A DNA stretch of 39,470 nucleotides from Lachnospiraceae bacterium UBA1759. GTDB taxonomy: Bacteria; Bacillota; Clostridia; Lachnospirales; Lachnospiraceae. Under the pieces are notes generated by a model. The model searched no databases. It saw only the letters and a program-made list of their open reading frames with translations, and was not told the DNA's origin. This document shows, piece by piece, positions 1-7,099 of the stretch. The translations under genes and the position numbers were made by a program. The stretch covers positions 1 through 39,470 of the forward strand of contig DCHF01000011.1 of the NCBI GenBank assembly GCA_002315555.1. The letters are read 5' to 3'. Position 1 is the stretch's first letter. Every line of letters begins with the position of its first letter.

Positions 1-2
1 TT

Positions 3-461
3 TGCCACGGCAACATATGCCGATCCCCCATGGCCGAGTTTATATTCAAGGACATGGTTCACAAAGCCCGTATGGACGATCGGTTTTACATTGCCTCCGC
101 AGCCACAAGTACTGAGGAAATTTGGCATGGAATCGGCAACCCGGTATATCCGCCGGCACGGGATGAGTTGGCAAGACATGGGATATTCTGTTCGGGAAAA
201 CGTGCGGTGCAGGTGACATGGGAAGATTACGACAAATATGACCTGTTGATCTGCGCGGACCGCATGAACGTACGGAATTTGAAATATATTGTCGGTGAAG
301 ATCGAGAGCAGAAGATCCACCTGCTTCTGGAGTATGCAGGAAAATCGGGAGAATCGGTCGCGGATCCCTGGTACAGCGGCGATTTTTCACGGGCGTATTG
401 CGACATATGGGACGGATGCAAAGGTTTACTGGAATTGTATTGTACAAATGAGGGCTTATAA
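3..461 (+). CDS. Low-molecular-weight protein-tyrosine phosphatase, 5' end cut by the window
   Basis: Dephosphorylates phosphotyrosine (or low-molecular-weight phosphate esters) in the cytoplasm. The reading frame is already open at base 3 and begins with the family P-loop CHGNICRSP, the C-x5-R signature whose first Cys is the nucleophile and whose Arg binds phosphate. The late DPWY motif supplies the general-acid Asp. Both catalytic elements are therefore present, and only the first few residues (beta-strand 1) lie outside the window. An ATG at base 30 falls after the P-loop and cannot be the true start. The gene ends about 100 bases before the GH3 gene, which has its own promoter, so it is probably not part of the glycan region. 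In Firmicutes such enzymes act on tyrosine-kinase substrates or in arginine-phosphate removal; which applies here cannot be told. Confidence 0.93.
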   Translation, partial: CHGNICRSPMAEFIFKDMVHKARMDDRFYIASAATSTEEIWHGIGNPVYPPARDELARHGIFCSGKRAVQVTWEDYDKYDLLICADRMNVRNLKYIVGEDREQKIHLLLEYAGKSGESVADPWYSGDFSRAYCDIWDGCKGLLELYCTNEGL

Positions 462-506
462 TGTAATATAAAAGTAATTGAATACTCTTTTCTTAAAAGG
501 GTGAAG

Positions 507-547
507 TATAATACAGTTGAACACTTTATTTCGATTCGATCGAAATA
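507..547 (+). promoter_or_regulatory. Promoter -10 and 21-bp palindromic operator of the first GH3 gene
   Basis: A perfect TATAAT lies at 507-512, with no good -35 box 17 bases upstream. Just downstream, at 527-547, is a perfect inverted repeat with 9-bp arms (TATTTCGAT / ATCGAAATA) around a 3-bp centre, covering roughly +8 to +28 of the expected transcript. This placement is typical of a repressor roadblock site (LacI or GntR type). The regulator is not identified; the sequence differs from the GTAAA-N4-TTTAC site near the lacI gene. Confidence 0.6.
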
Positions 548-562
548 TGCAAAGGAGAACCT

Positions 563-3139
563 ATGTTTAAGGCAACGACTAGTCCTGAAGTTTCTGAAAG
601 AGAAATCAAAAATGCGGCGGCAGTACGTGAACTTGCGGGGGAATGTATGGTCCTTCTCGAGAATGACGGTACGCTTCCGTTAAAAAACATCGGCAATGTG
701 GCGCTGTACGGAGCAGGCGCACGGAAAACGGTAAAAGGCGGAACCGGCAGCGGAGATGTCAACGTTCGTTATTCGGTTTCTGTGGAAGAAGGTCTGGAGC
801 AGGCCGGCTTTACCGTTACGACGAAGGACTGGCTGGAACGCCAGGTCCGTTGTGCCGAAAAAGAGCACGCCGAATACGCGGCGGAAATGACGAAGAAGGC
901 CGAAGAGAATGGAATGAATCCCGGTCTTTATATGATGCTTTCTCCGTATACACCGCTTAATACGGAGCACATTACGGAGAACGACGTCGCGGAGAGTGAT
1001 ACCGATCTTGCGGTATACGTGATCTCTAGAAATTCCGGTGAAGGTAAGGACCGTACGACCGTGGGCGGAGATTACATGCTTTCCGATGATGAAATTCAGA
1101 ATCTGACACTGATTGCGGAAAAATATGAAAAGATTATTGTCCTGCTCAATATCGGTGGCGTGATCGATACCGCAGCGCTTCGCGCGATCGAAGGCATCAA
1201 TGCCATCGTCCTCTTAAATCAGTTGGGAAGTAATACAGGCGTTCTTGCGGCGGATCTTTTAACAGGAAAGGCGATCCCGAGCGGAAAACTTGTCGATACC
1301 TGGGCGCAGAATTACAGTGATTATTCTTCATCAGCCGGTTTCGGTATGAATGACGGTGATGTCCAGGATGAATACTACAACGAGGGCATTTATACCGGTT
1401 ACCGTTATTTTGACAGTTTCGGCATCGTGCCGGCCTACGAATTCGGCTACGGCAAGACCTACACCGCATTTGAGATCACAAATGAGCAGGTTTCTGTGAA
1501 CAAGAATGAAATTACCGTATCAGCGACTGTGAAGAATACCGGAGCGACTTATTCCGGAAAGGAAGTCGTTCAGGTCTATGTTTCCGCACCGGAAGGAAAG
1601 ATCGATAAGCCTTATCAGGAACTCAGCGGCTTCGTGAAGACAAAGGAGCTTGCACCGGGCGAGGAAGAAAATGTTACGGTAAAGATCCTTGCGGAATCGC
1701 TGGCGTCCTACTGTGAAAAGTGTGCGTCCTGGGTGCTGGAGAAGGGCGAGTACATTGTCCGCGTCGGTAATAGCTCAAGAAATACAAAAGCGATCGCAGC
1801 AGTAGTTCTTGATAAATCGAAGGTCGTTAAAAAACTGAAGAATCTTCTGACGTATTCGGATGTTCCGGTCGTGGATATCAAGCCTGAAATTCTTCCGGTA
1901 TCGGAGTCTCAGGTGGTAAAGATCGAAATGAAGGCTTCCGATATTCCGACGGAGGAGATCACTTATACAGAGGATCATGATGTCCTTGAAAACAAGGTTG
2001 ATGATCTCATCACGATCGATGACATCATCTCGGGAAAATATACCGCGGAAGAACTTGCGGCACAGCTTTCCGATGAAGACATGGCATACCTTTCCGTCGG
2101 TAATTCCGTAAAGAAGAAGGGCTTTGCTTCCGTAGTCGGTCAGGCCTCCGATGCGCTTCCCGGCGCGGCCGGCGAGACCACGGACCGCATGAAGGATACA
2201 CGCAACATTCGCATGATGGAGCTTTGCGACGGCCCCGCGGGCATTCGCGTCAGCCCCGAATTTATTGAACTTGATAACGGCCTTGCTGTACCTGTGGGTG
2301 GCGTTGGCTCAACCGGCATCGAGGAATTACCGGATGGCATCCGTCATTACCAGTACGCGACCGCTATCCCGATCGCCTTTGCTCTGGCATCCTCCTGGAA
2401 TTCAGCACTTCTGGAGAAATGCGGTGACATTGCGGGCGGAGAGATGGAAGAGTTCGGCGTTACGCTTTGGCTTGCGCCCGGTATGAACATCCATCGTAAT
2501 CCGCTGTGTGGCCGCAACTTCGAGTATTATTCCGAAGATCCGCTCCTTGCAGGCAAATGTGCAGCCGCAATCACGCGCGGAGTTCAGCGTCACGCCGGTG
2601 TCGGTACCACGATCAAGCACTTCTTTGCTAACAGCCAGGAGGATAATCGAATGTTCACGAACTCGCACATCAGCGAGCGTGCCTGCCGTGAGATCTACCT
2701 GAAGAATTTCGAGATCGCCGTTAAGGAATCTCAGCCGATGTCCGTCATGACCTCCTACAATCTGGTCAACAGCGTGCATTCCGCGAACAACATTGACCTT
2801 CTGACCGCGATTCTGCGTGACGAGTGGGGCTTCAAGGGCATGGTTATGACCGACTGGCTCACGACCTCCGAATTCAGCCGTCTGCTTTCAACGATCACTT
2901 CGCTGAAGTACGAAAAGTCCGATCCCGCGATCTGCATCAAGGCCGGAAATGACCTGATTGAGCCCGGCGAAATGAACGATGTACAGGGGATCCTGGACGG
3001 TCTTGCAAACGGCAAGATCACTCGTGGCGACCTGCAGGCCTGTGCGGTCCGTATTTTGACCCTTATCGCCAAGACACATCTCTACAACGGCGGATCCTAT
3101 TACGAGTATGAAGCCTGCAAGACCGTGACGTTCGAATAA
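563..3139 (+). CDS. GH3 beta-glucosidase-type enzyme with reversed domain order
   Basis: Retaining exo-acting beta-glycosidase, most likely beta-glucosidase or beta-xylosidase acting on imported oligosaccharides; there is no signal peptide. The domains are swapped relative to most GH3 enzymes. The alpha/beta-sandwich domain comes first (about residues 15-270) and carries the acid/base Glu160 in NSGEGKDR. A fibronectin-III-like domain follows (about 300-405). The TIM barrel is last (about 535-850), with GRNFEYYSEDP, the KHF segment and the nucleophile Asp764 in MVMTDW. Reversed GH3 enzymes of this kind are known from Ruminococcus albus and Butyrivibrio fibrisolvens, and 858 residues fits them. 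The start has AAAGGAG 5 bases upstream. The gene is monocistronic, with its own promoter and palindrome upstream and a terminator shared with the convergent neighbour. Exact substrate is uncertain. Confidence 0.92.
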   Translation: MFKATTSPEVSEREIKNAAAVRELAGECMVLLENDGTLPLKNIGNVALYGAGARKTVKGGTGSGDVNVRYSVSVEEGLEQAGFTVTTKDWLERQVRCAEKEHAEYAAEMTKKAEENGMNPGLYMMLSPYTPLNTEHITENDVAESDTDLAVYVISRNSGEGKDRTTVGGDYMLSDDEIQNLTLIAEKYEKIIVLLNIGGVIDTAALRAIEGINAIVLLNQLGSNTGVLAADLLTGKAIPSGKLVDTWAQNYSDYSSSAGFGMNDGDVQDEYYNEGIYTGYRYFDSFGIVPAYEFGYGKTYTAFEITNEQVSVNKNEITVSATVKNTGATYSGKEVVQVYVSAPEGKIDKPYQELSGFVKTKELAPGEEENVTVKILAESLASYCEKCASWVLEKGEYIVRVGNSSRNTKAIAAVVLDKSKVVKKLKNLLTYSDVPVVDIKPEILPVSESQVVKIEMKASDIPTEEITYTEDHDVLENKVDDLITIDDIISGKYTAEELAAQLSDEDMAYLSVGNSVKKKGFASVVGQASDALPGAAGETTDRMKDTRNIRMMELCDGPAGIRVSPEFIELDNGLAVPVGGVGSTGIEELPDGIRHYQYATAIPIAFALASSWNSALLEKCGDIAGGEMEEFGVTLWLAPGMNIHRNPLCGRNFEYYSEDPLLAGKCAAAITRGVQRHAGVGTTIKHFFANSQEDNRMFTNSHISERACREIYLKNFEIAVKESQPMSVMTSYNLVNSVHSANNIDLLTAILRDEWGFKGMVMTDWLTTSEFSRLLSTITSLKYEKSDPAICIKAGNDLIEPGEMNDVQGILDGLANGKITRGDLQACAVRILTLIAKTHLYNGGSYYEYEACKTVTFE

Positions 3140-3171
3140 GCATCCGTTTTGCACTTAAAAAGCACCAAAAA

Positions 3172-3238
3172 GAGCCTTTCAGCTATTAGACGTTTATTCT
3201 TTCGAACGAACGGTCCAATTACCTGAAAGGCTCATTTT
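3172..3238. terminator. Bidirectional terminator between convergent genes, long loop
   Basis: GAGCCTTTCAG (3172-3182) pairs perfectly with CTGAAAGGCTC (3223-3233), followed by ATTTTTA on the + strand and preceded by an A-run that gives U residues on the - strand. The 40-base loop is unusually long and contains TTCGAACGAA. It separates the GH3 gene from the convergent gene ending at 3280. Confidence 0.65.
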
Positions 3239-3279
3239 TAATGCTTATAAAGAGAGATGCTCCTTACTCACGAAAAAGT

Positions 3280-5484
3280 TTATTTTTTCCAGAACAACGT
3301 ATTGTAAAGATCGTTACGCTGCTTTCTTTCTTCGAGCGGAAGCTTTTCGATATCCGCGACTTCATGCGCGCCGAAGCTGTCGTAGAAGCGGGAAGCGGGA
3401 TCGACCTCAACGAAAGAACACCAGGGCAGCCAGTGGTAACGTCCGCGGTACTGCTGATCGGAGATTCCGCCGCCTTCATTGATGAGACCGATGTACTTAT
3501 AGCCGCAGCTTCCGTCGATGTCGTTCGCCTGCTTGACGTTCAGATTGATAAACTCCGCGAAATCACGATACTGATCATCGCCGGTCAGAAGATACAGACG
3601 ATAGTACGTGTAGCTGCACGCCGCCATATAGCAGTCGCCGCCGCCGTGACCGACCGTAACGTTGCTGGTACCGGTCACATGATACCGTGTGAACGGATGA
3701 TTCGGATACGGCTGATCCACCGGGAAGTAGGAAACAAATGTGAAGGTCTCCACGTAATCCGCAGCTGCACAAGCCGCTGTCAGCCACTTTTCTTCCTTCA
3801 GAATGTCATACAGCGCCAGGAACGCCCACATCGCATAAATGCCGGATTCCTTATCCATGACATCGCTCTGGTCACAGGTGCCGCCGCGATACTCAAAGCC
3901 CAGATACTCGTTGACATAGGTCCATTCGCCGGCCTTGACGGCTGCGTCCAGATATTCCTTGCGATCGGTCACGATGTACATCTGTACCAGGAAACGTACG
4001 ATGCACGGCGTGCTCGCCTTGGAATCCATGCAGCGTGTGCCGTCGTAATAGTAGGAACGGTACAGGCTTCCGTCTTCCTCCTGCTTGGAAAGGAGCCAGT
4101 CTGCGGAACGGACAAGATAATCCATCCATCCCTTTTCTTCGATGCCCTTGGATCGCTGCAGAAGATAGGCATCCAGGATGGCCTCGAGACCATCGCCCAT
4201 CTCGCGGATCCATTCCGGCTGCGGATCGTCCTGATGCACGGAAAGATGCGTCCAGGTACGCGGGCATCCCGCTTCCATGCGTTCTTCATCGGTCCAGTAG
4301 TTGATCACGCCGAGCCCCTTTTCAATGGCGATCGCATCATCACGCATATAACCCCAGCGGAGCAGCTGATAACCGATGCCGGCCTGCTGACCGACAAAGC
4401 CGATCTCCGCCGAGAAAGAGTTCGGATCAAAATCCGGAAGCTGTGCAACAAACGGCGTTCCGTACGCCTTGCCGAACTGACGGGTGATGTCCTTTAAGAA
4501 CCGCATGATGTTCTCGTAAAGCATTTCATTATCGACCTTGAAAAGACGGTCCTTCAGACGATAGTACGCAATACGCCAGGTCTCCTTCATCATATCGGAG
4601 AAATCCTTGTAAACATCAAACGTGACAGCGATGGCGTAATCCTGAATGAAGCCGACCTGCATCGGATGGACCCAGGTGATATTTGACATGGGCTGCTCCA
4701 CGTTGTACGGTCCTCGGCCCATGATCGGATCCTGGCCGTTCGTTGCCGGGTAGATGTAGTCGATGGAAAGGCCGTCACACTGCGTGTTCGGAAGCGGTGT
4801 GCGGAACATGTGACCGTAATAGGTGTAGGTCAGTGCTTCCGGTTTTGCCTTGCTGACACCGAAGGAACCGACGGAGATCTTTTTATCGATGTATGCGTAG
4901 TTTTCGGAGTAGGTACGGTCTAGGGAAGGAAGAGTAGCATCGGCCGCGAAACGGGACATGCTGATGGTCTCCTTCGTTTCAATGTGCTGCATTGCAAACA
5001 GCGGAAGACCGGAGTTCGTTTCCTTACGCCAGTAATACTGGAGGTCGTGGCGCTTGAAAAGCGCATAGTTGCCGGCAAATTCGTTGTGCTTATACCACTG
5101 GCCGGGTGAGAAGTAATCGTAATCCAGATATTCGTCGGAGAGGACCGGGTAGAAAGAGATCTTGGTCTGGAAGCCGAGGTCATCCGCGTTGGTCTGCTCG
5201 ACACGCGTCTTGCGGCGAATCTTTAAGACGCCGGAGACGATCTCATAAGTGTCGGATACTGTGAGAACGGAACCGTTGTCCGTTGTGAAAAGGGCATCGG
5301 CGTATACGACACCGTCTTTTTCATCGACGCAGTCGTAAGGAATATCACGGAAGGATACGATTCCGCCGTAATCCTTTACGGAAACATACACCGGGCGGCG
5401 GTTACGGTAGAGAAGTGCGTCGTTTTTCCGGACTTCAACACCGCCGTTCTTGAAAAGAATGTCATAATCATGAAGTTTTAACAT
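3280..5484 (-). CDS. Unassigned (alpha/alpha)6-barrel protein, probable glycosidase
   Basis: 734-residue cytoplasmic protein that I cannot assign to a named GH family. Residues 1-330 are beta-rich (many YxxxY, DYD and aromatic strands), like the N-terminal sandwich of six-hairpin glycosidases. Residues 330-720 are helical hairpins with repeats of the kind LLTGDDQYRDFAEFINLN, ALYDILKEEKWLTAA and YLDAAVKAGEW, as in GH127-, GH88- or GH9-type barrels. Conserved-looking acidic and His patches include WTHLSVHQDDPQPEW, TCDQSDVMDKESG, TVGHGGGDC and NEGGGISDQQYRGRYHW. The start is taken at 5484, where GAAAGGACG precedes ATG; an ATG 11 codons upstream lacks a site. It is divergent from the GH43-GH31-GH43 operon and has its own TTGTCA/TTTAAT promoter. 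A role in oligosaccharide breakdown is inferred from fold and location only. Confidence 0.6.
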   Translation of the reverse strand: MLKLHDYDILFKNGGVEVRKNDALLYRNRRPVYVSVKDYGGIVSFRDIPYDCVDEKDGVVYADALFTTDNGSVLTVSDTYEIVSGVLKIRRKTRVEQTNADDLGFQTKISFYPVLSDEYLDYDYFSPGQWYKHNEFAGNYALFKRHDLQYYWRKETNSGLPLFAMQHIETKETISMSRFAADATLPSLDRTYSENYAYIDKKISVGSFGVSKAKPEALTYTYYGHMFRTPLPNTQCDGLSIDYIYPATNGQDPIMGRGPYNVEQPMSNITWVHPMQVGFIQDYAIAVTFDVYKDFSDMMKETWRIAYYRLKDRLFKVDNEMLYENIMRFLKDITRQFGKAYGTPFVAQLPDFDPNSFSAEIGFVGQQAGIGYQLLRWGYMRDDAIAIEKGLGVINYWTDEERMEAGCPRTWTHLSVHQDDPQPEWIREMGDGLEAILDAYLLQRSKGIEEKGWMDYLVRSADWLLSKQEEDGSLYRSYYYDGTRCMDSKASTPCIVRFLVQMYIVTDRKEYLDAAVKAGEWTYVNEYLGFEYRGGTCDQSDVMDKESGIYAMWAFLALYDILKEEKWLTAACAAADYVETFTFVSYFPVDQPYPNHPFTRYHVTGTSNVTVGHGGGDCYMAACSYTYYRLYLLTGDDQYRDFAEFINLNVKQANDIDGSCGYKYIGLINEGGGISDQQYRGRYHWLPWCSFVEVDPASRFYDSFGAHEVADIEKLPLEERKQRNDLYNTLFWKK

Positions 5485-5528
5485 AACTTTCGTCCTTTCT
5501 GCGGCACTGACCCGCATCTGTTACTTCG

Positions 5529-5557
5529 ATTAAAACACTTTAAAAGGATGTTGACAA
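5529..5557 (-). promoter_or_regulatory. Promoter of the (alpha/alpha)6-barrel gene
   Basis: On the - strand, TTGTCA (complement of 5552-5557) and TTTAAT (complement of 5529-5534) are separated by exactly 17 bases, about 45 bases before the chosen ATG at 5484. This is a good sigma-A match. Confidence 0.6.
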
Positions 5558-5608
5558 ACAAATTCCGCGCCATTCCGAACACAGTCGATTTTCATGAAAT
5601 AGAAGTCG

Positions 5609-5638
5609 TGTACATCGGACGATGTACTGTTGTATAAT
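5609..5638 (+). promoter_or_regulatory. Promoter of the GH43-GH31-GH43 operon with embedded palindrome
   Basis: A perfect TATAAT at 5633-5638 has TGTACA (4 of 6 matches to TTGACA) at 5609-5614, 18 bases upstream. Filling the space between them is a perfect palindrome at 5610-5627: GTACATCG, GA, CGATGTAC. A protein bound here would cover the RNA polymerase spacer, so repression, or MerR-like spacer remodelling, is likely. Confidence 0.6.
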
Positions 5639-5662
5639 CAAGAAAATGATCGGAGGTGTATG

Positions 5663-7081
5663 ATGTACAAAATCAGTTTGTATAATAAAACGACCGATGT
5701 GAATACCTATCCGGACGGTCTGGCAAGAAGCATTCATTTTGCGCTTGAAAAGGACGGAGAAACGACCGAACTGAACCGCGGATACGGAATCCTTTTCGCA
5801 AAGGGCAGCATCAATCCGGACGGAACCATCTGCCCGAAGGGAACGCGGAATCCCGGGATCGCGCGTAAAACCGATGGTACTTTTGTGATCCGTGCGGTTC
5901 GAGTGCTAGAAAACGGTGCCGATGAGGTGCCCTCTGTATACATTTACTGGTACAGCAGCGATCTGATCCGTTTTACGGAAGCGGAAGATGAAGGAACGGA
6001 TGAGGCGCTTGAATTTGCCGCGACGGTAACGGTTACCGATGAAGAGGCTTCCAAACTTATCGCTTATTGGAACGCACCATCCGGCAAGGCGCTGACGGAC
6101 TTTCCGAAGGCCAAAGGTCTTGCGGACCCGTTCTTCTTCCGATGGGAAGATAAATGGTATTTTATTTTTACGAACGATAATCTGAATGATATCGGTCTGT
6201 ACATCCGTGAAGGTGACAGCATCGAAGAGCTTCTTTCCGATGATACTCCGATGCATCGCATCCTTGATGTTAACGAGGAACTGGAACTGATCCAGAACTT
6301 TTGGGCGCCCGAATTTCATGTGATCGGCGGCGAGCTGTATATCCTCTTTGCGATCAGCGGTAAAGAGTTCGGCCCGTGCTGTCACCTGATGAAACTGAAA
6401 AAGGGCGGTAAGCTTACGGAGGCTTCATCCTATGAAACGCCTGTTCCGGCAAGAAGAAAAGACGGAAGTCTGCTCACGATTCCGGAATACAAGCTTGAAA
6501 AGCAAACACTTGATGCGATCGATCCGTCGTCACCGGATGGTGTCGATGACCGTTACGGTATTTCGCTCGACATGACCTACCTGAAGGACAACGGGCGCTC
6601 TTATATGCTCTGGTCCTTCCGCCGGTACCTCGGCACACCGCGCGATACCGGTTCGATGATCATGATCGCTGAGGTTTCCGAAGAAGCTCCGTGGCAGCTG
6701 ACCTCCGATCCCGTGATTATTTCGAGACCTGTATACGGTTACGAAAACGCAAGAAAGACCTGTAACAACGAAGGTCCGTATGTGTACAGAAGAGGCGATA
6801 TGATCCACGTGAATTACAGCGGTGGTGATGCGCGCGGGTATCTGTACATCGTAAATCTGTTATCCGCAAAATCCGGCACCGATCTTCTGGATCCGGCAAG
6901 CTGGCGGAAGCGTGTGACCCCCATCTGTAATTTTACAACGTACCCCGGTGTTTACGGTCCCGGAAATAATTCCTGGTTCGTCGATGAAAAAGGAAAAGAA
7001 TGGATCGCATTTCATGCCGTCGATACCATGGACGGAAGGATCATCCATGTCGGTATTTTCGAATACCCCGAAAATCTGTAA
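5663..7081 (+). CDS. GH43 family glycosidase with N-terminal extension
   Basis: Inverting GH43 five-bladed-propeller enzyme, probably an alpha-L-arabinofuranosidase, arabinanase or beta-xylosidase working in the cytoplasm (no signal peptide). Visible catalytic elements are the base Asp155 in GLADPFFF, the WAPEF blade motif, the pKa-tuning Asp in GISLDMTY, and the acid Glu370 in NNEGPYV. Most GH43 enzymes have the base Asp within the first 40 residues; here about 150 residues precede it, with strand patterns such as NPGIARKTDGTF and VYIYWYSSDLIRFT that look like an extra blade or sandwich. Two adjacent ATGs exist; the second (5663) is 6 bases from GGAGG and is preferred over 5660. It is first in an operon, with GH31 starting 18 bases after its stop. 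Subfamily and substrate remain open. Confidence 0.85.
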   Translation: MYKISLYNKTTDVNTYPDGLARSIHFALEKDGETTELNRGYGILFAKGSINPDGTICPKGTRNPGIARKTDGTFVIRAVRVLENGADEVPSVYIYWYSSDLIRFTEAEDEGTDEALEFAATVTVTDEEASKLIAYWNAPSGKALTDFPKAKGLADPFFFRWEDKWYFIFTNDNLNDIGLYIREGDSIEELLSDDTPMHRILDVNEELELIQNFWAPEFHVIGGELYILFAISGKEFGPCCHLMKLKKGGKLTEASSYETPVPARRKDGSLLTIPEYKLEKQTLDAIDPSSPDGVDDRYGISLDMTYLKDNGRSYMLWSFRRYLGTPRDTGSMIMIAEVSEEAPWQLTSDPVIISRPVYGYENARKTCNNEGPYVYRRGDMIHVNYSGGDARGYLYIVNLLSAKSGTDLLDPASWRKRVTPICNFTTYPGVYGPGNNSWFVDEKGKEWIAFHAVDTMDGRIIHVGIFEYPENL

Positions 7082-7099
7082 TTTTAGGAGGAACTCCCT

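Noticed and set aside
3241..4497. Long + strand open frame of 418 codons
   Set aside because: It lies antisense to the barrel protein at 3280-5484, has an arginine/isoleucine-rich composition typical of a reverse-frame shadow, and no ribosome binding site.
5551..5556. TTGACA read as a + strand -35 box for the GH43 operon
   Set aside because: No -10 lies 16-18 bases downstream; the same bases on the other strand give TTGTCA with a well-spaced TTTAAT for the - gene.
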